Assembly (NCBI GenBank): GCA_946478755.1
Contig: CAMLDJ010000170.1
Span: 1-11,341 of the forward strand
From: an uncultured Pedobacter sp.
GTDB taxonomy: Bacteria > Bacteroidota > Bacteroidia > Sphingobacteriales > Sphingobacteriaceae
Direction: 5' to 3'
DNA length: 11,341 nucleotides
The notes below the pieces were generated by a model. That model made no database searches. It saw nothing but the letters and a program-made list of their open reading frames with translations, and was not told the DNA's origin. Positions 8,501-11,341 of this stretch are shown in pieces (position 1 is the first letter of the stretch; every line of letters starts with the position of its first letter). The position numbers and the translations under genes are program-made.

Positions 8501-8741
8501 AGGTTTGATGCCCTTAATGCTGTCGACAGGAGTTGGTGCGGCCGGAAACAAATCAATTGGTACCGGTGCTGTAGGTGGTATGCTTATCGGTACAGTATTC
8601 GGCATTTTTGTAATCCCTGCATTATTTATCGTGTTCCAGACGCTGGCGGAAAAAGTAAGCAGTAAATCACCTTTTGAAGACGGTGTAATCAAAGAACAAG
8701 CCTCGCTCGATTTCCCAGAAGCTGACACCCGCGAACACTAA
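5565..8741 (+). CDS. HAE1-type RND multidrug efflux pump (AcrB/MexB-like), inner-membrane subunit
   Basis: This proton-driven trimeric transporter exports amphiphilic compounds through the adaptor and outer-membrane factor. Its 1058 residues are close to AcrB (1049). TM1 is near residues 10-30 and TM2 near 338-358, with TM3-6 to about 500. TM7 starts at W539 and TM8 near 868, with TM9-12 to about 1030. Two large periplasmic loops lie after TM1 and TM7. The proton-relay residues are all present: D405 and D406 in GIVVDDAIVVVE, K936 in LLAKNAILIVEYA, and R968 in ARLRPILMTSF. They correspond to D407, D408, K940 and R971 of AcrB. The paired Asp and GFGTSGGFEFQLQD in the second loop mark the HAE1 drug class rather than the heavy-metal (HME) class. 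The frame is open for 1058 codons without a TGA. Drug specificity cannot be read from the sequence. Confidence 0.96.
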   Translation: MFKKFIERPVLSTVISIIIVILGILGLITLPVSQYPEIAPPTVQVSASYQGANADVVLSSVVVPLEEQINGVEDMTYMTSTASNDGSAVITVNFKLGTNPDLAAVNVQNAVARATSLLPAEVTRAGVITAKKQSSNVLIFGIYSDDPSYDQKFLQNYTNINLIPQIKRITGVGDARSFGQMDYTMRIWLKPEVMAAYGLVPNDVNLALAEQNVEAAPGQFGEQGDQSFQYTLKYTGRLKTETEFSNIIIRTSDNGQVLRLKDVARIELGALSYASSINFDGKPAMGIAINQTAGSNAKEVIENSLKVLKDASADFPKGIHYSSLVNVNDFLDASIEKVVHTLIEAFILVFLVVFVFLQDFRSTLIPAISVPVAIIGTFFFLNLFGFTINLLTLFALVLAIGIVVDDAIVVVEAVHAKLDHGYKSAKKATVDAMEDITGAIISITLVMAAVFIPVSFIQGSSGVFYKQFGLTLAIAIILSAINALTLSPALCALFLKPHKEDHEKSKNLLERFYVAFNTSFDAVTNRYKRAVGFLSRKKWVAGLGIAFFFVVLIWTMNTTPKGFVPNEDMGTIMSDISLPLGTSQEQTAKVLKQIAEIVSTTPETKNTLTVVGRSMISGNGSSYGMVISRLKPWNERKRDVKAIIAELFAKASSIKGAKIIFFAPPTIQGFGTSGGFEFQLQDKTGGDINKFNTIGTDFLAALNKRPEIQYASTSFNPGFPQYQINVNVAKVKQAGITVTDVLSVLQGYYGGVYASNFNKFGKQFRVMFQADAKYRANQQSLTNIYVRNASGTMAPISEFITLKKVYGPQVISRFNLYTSISVTGNPNAGYSSGDALKAVQEEAELHLPTGYGYEFSGLSREEMAGGNQTIFIFLLCVIFVYFLLCAQYESYILPLAVLISLPVGLAGVFIFDKIFKIDNNIYTQITLIMLVGLLAKNAILIVEYAIDRRRKGMGIVNAAIDGATARLRPILMTSFAFILGLMPLMLSTGVGAAGNKSIGTGAVGGMLIGTVFGIFVIPALFIVFQTLAEKVSSKSPFEDGVIKEQASLDFPEADTREH

Positions 8742-8753
8742 TTTTAGAAAAAC

Positions 8754-10157
8754 ATGAACAACAGATATCATAAATATTATTTCATCATCGGATTTTTTGT
8801 GCTGACCTTAACGGCCTGCGTAACCAGGAAATATGAACGTCCGGCTTTGAACAGTAACGACTTATACCGCGATCACGCTGCGACAGACAGTACAACTATT
8901 GCCGATCTGCCCTGGACAACGCTATTTGCCGATGCAGGACTGCAATCATTGATTCAACAAGGTATAAATGAGAACCTGGATCTGAAACAGGCCATAGAAA
9001 GGATTAAAATTGCTGAGGCTACCTTGCTGCAAAGCAGAGCAGCTCTATTACCGAGCCTTACGGGCGACCTCTCGGTAACTGATACCAAGCAGTCTCAAGC
9101 CGCGCTTAACTTTCCGCCAGGCGTAAACATTAGAACGGAAACCCAAACTTACAGGGCACAGCTGAGCACCAGCTGGGAAGCGGACATCTGGGGTAAGTTA
9201 AGCAGTGCAAAAAGATCGGCTTATGCCTCATTACTGCAGAGCGATGCAGCAAAACGAGCCGTGCAAACCCAGCTGATTGCCAACATCGCCAATGCTTATT
9301 ATGACCTCCTGGCGCTGGATAAACAATTGTCTATTACCGAGCAAACCATCAAGATCAGGCGTGCTGACGTGGAAACCATGAAATCTTTGAAAGAAGGTGC
9401 AGTGGTAAATGGCGCCGCAGTGGTACAAAGCGAGGCCAATTTATATGCGGCAGAGGTTACCCTGCCCGATCTGAGAAGGAGCATCAGGGAGACGGAAAAC
9501 GCTTTGAGTATCCTTCTGGGAAAAGGCCCGGGAAAGATAGACCGTTCAACATTGGATCAGCAAACGGTATATACTGATCTGCAAACCGGAGTGTCGGCCC
9601 AGCTGTTGCAAAATAGGCCTGATGTGCAGGCAGCAGAATTTGCATTTAGATCTGCATTTGAAAACAAAAACGTAGCCAGAGCTTCTTTCTATCCTTCCTT
9701 AACTTTAACAGCTAACGGAGGTTTATCCAGCTTAAGCCTTAAAAACTTCTTCGATAATTCTGTGTTCTACAATTTAATTGGTGGCCTTACCCAACCCATT
9801 TTTAATAAAGGACAGAATAAGTCACGTTTAAGAACTGCCGAAGCGCAACAGCAAATCGCATTTTTCAGTTTTCAGCAAACGCTGTTAACTGGTGGACAGG
9901 AAGTATCGAATGCGCTTTATGCTTATCAGGCTGCAGCAGAAAAAGAAAGTACAAGGGCAAAACAAATCGCTTCGCTAACCAAAGCGGTTGATTTTACCAA
10001 AGAATTATTACGCTACAGTTCGGCCACAAACTATACAGATGTACTAACCTCAGAGCAAAGCTTATTGGCTGCCCAGCTGAACGGGATAAATGACAGATTG
10101 CAAAAATTGCAGTCGATAGTTAATTTATACCGGGCACTCGGAGGAGGCTGGAAATAA
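8754..10157 (+). CDS. Outer-membrane factor lipoprotein of the RND efflux system (TolC-like, NodT family)
   Basis: This protein forms the trimeric outer-membrane channel of the efflux complex. Its 467 residues match the OprM/NodT group. A lipoprotein signal peptide ends in the lipobox LTAC (C22). Two OEP repeats follow. The first includes LPWTTLFADAGLQSLIQQGINENLDLKQA and the strand region ending in SWEADIWGKLSSAKRSAYASL. The second includes LLQNRPDVQAAEFAFRSAFENKNVARASFYPSLTLTANGGLSS, near residues 285-325. Long helices rich in Ala, Gln and Glu make up the periplasmic tunnel. It starts 12 bp after the pump stop codon, so it is almost certainly co-transcribed and cognate. No terminator with a T-run follows, so transcripts may continue into the repeat region. 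Confidence 0.94.
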   Translation: MNNRYHKYYFIIGFFVLTLTACVTRKYERPALNSNDLYRDHAATDSTTIADLPWTTLFADAGLQSLIQQGINENLDLKQAIERIKIAEATLLQSRAALLPSLTGDLSVTDTKQSQAALNFPPGVNIRTETQTYRAQLSTSWEADIWGKLSSAKRSAYASLLQSDAAKRAVQTQLIANIANAYYDLLALDKQLSITEQTIKIRRADVETMKSLKEGAVVNGAAVVQSEANLYAAEVTLPDLRRSIRETENALSILLGKGPGKIDRSTLDQQTVYTDLQTGVSAQLLQNRPDVQAAEFAFRSAFENKNVARASFYPSLTLTANGGLSSLSLKNFFDNSVFYNLIGGLTQPIFNKGQNKSRLRTAEAQQQIAFFSFQQTLLTGGQEVSNALYAYQAAAEKESTRAKQIASLTKAVDFTKELLRYSSATNYTDVLTSEQSLLAAQLNGINDRLQKLQSIVNLYRALGGGWK

Positions 10158-10204
10158 TCAACAGTTCTATCTTTTAAAGGCATCGGTCTGCAGTCTGATA
10201 GCTG

Positions 10205-10218
10205 CCTTATAGCTAAGG
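10205..10218. repeat. Short hairpin palindrome before the 11-bp repeat array
   Basis: CCTTA and TAAGG are perfect 5-bp arms around TAGC. It lies 47 bp after the outer-membrane factor stop and 5 bp before the tandem array. There is no T-run after it, so it does not look like a complete terminator. It may cap the 3' end of the efflux transcript or belong to the same regulatory region. Confidence 0.4.
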
Positions 10219-10223
10219 TATGT

Positions 10224-10289
10224 TATACGGCTCTTATACGGATGTTGAACGGATACTATACGGATACTGTACGGATACTGTACGGACCA
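10224..10289. repeat. Six tandem 11-bp direct repeats, candidate response-regulator binding array
   Basis: Units start at 10224, 10235, 10246, 10257, 10268 and 10279 with no gaps. Against the consensus TRTACGGATAC they match at 8, 9, 10, 11, 11 and 8 of 11 positions. ACGG is invariant in all six. An 11-bp pitch places each core on nearly the same face of the DNA. Established work on the OmpR/PhoB family (for example the PhoB box) shows subunits binding tandem direct repeats of about this spacing, and such a regulator is encoded from 10448. Binding by that protein is an inference. The array lies 66 bp after the outer-membrane factor stop and 158 bp before the regulator start. Confidence 0.85.
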
Positions 10290-10316
10290 GGCCGTCTGAT
10301 ATCCGTATAGTATCCG
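10250..10316. repeat. Perfect 17-bp inverted repeat built from the 11-bp units
   Basis: CGGATACTATACGGATA (10250-10266) is exactly complementary to TATCCGTATAGTATCCG (10300-10316), with 33 nt between. The right arm is made of array units in the opposite orientation: 10299-10309 matches the consensus at 10 of 11 and 10310-10320 at 8 of 11. The right arm can also pair with 10261-10277, one repeat unit along, with a single G-U pair and a 22-nt loop. So two mutually exclusive hairpins are possible in RNA. Which strand or molecule uses the structure is not known. Confidence 0.8.
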
Positions 10317-10338
10317 ATAAAGAGTGGCTTTATACCGG
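10314..10338 (+). repeat. Hairpin overlapping the right end of the inverted repeat
   Basis: ATAAAG (10317-10322) pairs with CTTTAT (10328-10333) around the loop AGTGG. CCG (10314-10316) can extend the stem with CGG (10336-10338) across a 2-nt bulge. It shares bases 10314-10316 with the 17-bp stem, so the stems compete at their edges. No T-run follows. Confidence 0.45.
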
Positions 10339-10381
10339 CTAAATATACTATACCTGACCAAGAGCAAGCCGCAAGGAGATT

Positions 10382-10389
10382 TATCTTTA
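10382..10389 (+). promoter_or_regulatory. Possible -7 box for the response-regulator gene
   Basis: TATCTTTA differs from the TAnnTTTG consensus only at the last base. It lies 58 bp before the ATG at 10448 and 92 bp after the repeat array, so the array would sit upstream, in an activator-like position. No -33 TTTG is apparent, so this is tentative. Confidence 0.3.
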
Positions 10390-10447
10390 GCAGCTTGTTT
10401 TTTAAACTGGCAATTTTCACTAGCTTCATATATTATCTGATACCGAT

Positions 10448-11125
10448 ATGAACATCCTGATTGTTGAAGACGAAAAAACGCTGGGTTTAGAAATGGGCGA
10501 ATTTTTGGCCAAAGAGGGTTACACCATAGAACATGCCTGGAAAAAATCATCAGCTGGAGAAAAGATCTTTGTAAACACTTATGATTTTATTCTGTTAGAT
10601 CTGGGACTGCCAGGCGGCGACGGATTTGAATTGTTGCATCAGTTAAAGAAGATCTCCGGACGTGAGGATGCTGTGATCATCCTTACTGCCCGTGGTGATG
10701 TTGACGACAGGATTAAAGGTCTGGAAGCCGGAGCTGATGATTACCTGGCTAAACCTTTTTCCCTAACAGAATTGCTTGCCAGAATGCATGCCATCATTCG
10801 CCGTAAACATAAACTGGTAACCAACGAGGTGAATGTACATGGCTTTATCCTGGACATTAAAAACCATAAACTGAGCTTTGCGGGGGAAAGGATTGGCTTA
10901 ACAAACAAAGAGTTTGAGATCTTTAATTACCTGGTATTAAACAAGAACAGGGTAATATCCAGGGTTAACCTTACAGAACATGCCTGGGGAGATATATTAG
11001 AAGTAAATTCTGATTCAAACTTTGTGGATGTACATGTCAAGAATCTACGTAAGAAGCTGGCAGGGCATGCCCCAATAGATTGGTTTGAAACCGTAAGGAG
11101 TATCGGATACCGGATCAATTTCTAA
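10448..11125 (+). CDS. OmpR/PhoB-family two-component response regulator
   Basis: This 225-residue transcription factor has an N-terminal receiver domain (about 1-115) and a C-terminal winged-helix DNA-binding domain (about 128-225). Receiver residues are complete: acidic E7 and D8, the phospho-acceptor D51 in LLDLGLPGGDG, T80 in ILTARGD, and K102 in LAKPFS. The winged helix shows LTNKEFEIFNYLVLNKNRVISR, the recognition region SNFVDVHVKNLRKKL, and the terminal wing VRSIGYRINF. The start at 10448 puts the first beta strand (NILIVEDE) at residue 2, as usual. It is followed 32 bp later by what looks like its sensor kinase gene. The 11-bp direct repeats upstream are a candidate binding site. Its target genes are unknown; the adjacent efflux operon is one possibility. 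Confidence 0.95.
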   Translation: MNILIVEDEKTLGLEMGEFLAKEGYTIEHAWKKSSAGEKIFVNTYDFILLDLGLPGGDGFELLHQLKKISGREDAVIILTARGDVDDRIKGLEAGADDYLAKPFSLTELLARMHAIIRRKHKLVTNEVNVHGFILDIKNHKLSFAGERIGLTNKEFEIFNYLVLNKNRVISRVNLTEHAWGDILEVNSDSNFVDVHVKNLRKKLAGHAPIDWFETVRSIGYRINF

Positions 11126-11157
11126 TTTATCTATCTGTTGATAAAAGCGACACTTAC

Positions 11158-11341
11158 ATGAAACTACAATTTAAACTCGCTTTATATAATACACTGACCA
11201 AAGTTTCCATCATTACTTTGCTGGGAATGGTGATACTGGTCTCCATCAATCACATTTCGGTAAACCATATTCAGCAGCGGCTGTTACAAAAAAAGAGCAG
11301 ACTGATAGCCAATTTGTCTGACATAGAGCTGAACGATCTTT
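11158..11341 (+). CDS. N-terminus of a probable sensor histidine kinase, cut by the window end
   Basis: An ATG at 11158-11160 opens a frame that stays open for 61 codons to the window edge. The product starts MKLQFKLALYNTLTKVSI with positive charge, followed by a hydrophobic segment at about residues 17-31 (VSIITLLGMVILVSI). A polar, probably periplasmic stretch then begins (HIQQRLLQKKSRLIANLSDIE). This layout, 32 bp after an OmpR-type response-regulator gene on the same strand, is typical of the partner membrane kinase. No HisKA or ATPase motif lies inside the window, so the kinase call rests on position and topology. Its signal cannot be inferred from the part visible. Confidence 0.7.
   Translation, partial: MKLQFKLALYNTLTKVSIITLLGMVILVSINHISVNHIQQRLLQKKSRLIANLSDIELNDL

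Noticed and set aside
10224..10320. CRISPR array
   Set aside because: The repeats are only 11 bp, directly abutting and without spacers, and no cas genes are present.
10167..10550. 127-codon open frame on the minus strand covering the repeat region
   Set aside because: It overlaps the start of the response-regulator gene by about 100 bp, has no family-like features, and its internal peptide repetition comes only from the 11-bp DNA repeats.

Overview
The window looks like chromosomal DNA of a Bacteroidota bacterium, most likely a member of the Sphingobacteriaceae such as Pedobacter or a relative. The evidence is three exact copies of the Bacteroidota -7 promoter element TAnnTTTG in front of genes, the general lack of Shine-Dalgarno sequences, A/T-rich gaps between genes, and the style of the encoded proteins. 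The family placement is an inference from reading the sequence, not from a database search. All eight other complete genes stop with TAA or TAG, never TGA.

Layout. (1) Positions 1-1310 hold the downstream part of lon (ATP-dependent protease La), entering at the Walker A loop. It is interrupted at 87-89 by an in-frame TGA where the family has a conserved arginine. A strong terminator follows at 1339-1374. (2) 1426-2376 encodes an LpxR-type outer-membrane lipid A 3'-O-deacylase. (3) Convergent to it, 2396-2806 (-) encodes the ribosome-rescue hydrolase ArfB. ArfB is divergent from cytidylate kinase (cmk, 2912-3589). In both, the -7 box lies so close to the ATG that leaderless transcripts are likely. 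(4) 3739-10157 is a same-strand four-gene operon: a TetR-type regulator, a lipoprotein periplasmic adaptor, an HAE1/AcrB-type RND pump with its proton-relay residues, and a NodT-type outer-membrane factor lipoprotein. Together they make a complete tripartite drug-efflux system with its local regulator. (5) 10158-10447 is a 290-bp gap with a striking repeat structure. It has six in-register 11-bp direct repeats (core ACGG, consensus TRTACGGATAC), then the same motif in inverted orientation, giving a perfect 17-bp inverted repeat and a further hairpin. (6) 10448-11125 encodes an OmpR/PhoB-type response regulator. At 11158 the N-terminus of a membrane protein begins, very probably its sensor histidine kinase, and it runs off the window.

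How it fits together. Much of the window concerns the envelope: lipid A remodelling, efflux and a two-component system. The most interesting element is the 11-bp repeat array. An 11-bp direct-repeat pitch is what OmpR/PhoB-family regulators typically bind, and the next gene encodes such a regulator, so the array is a good candidate for an autoregulatory operator. The array could also fold in RNA, in two alternative registers. The lon stop codon is the second item to check: it is either a true loss of Lon or a one-base sequence error.
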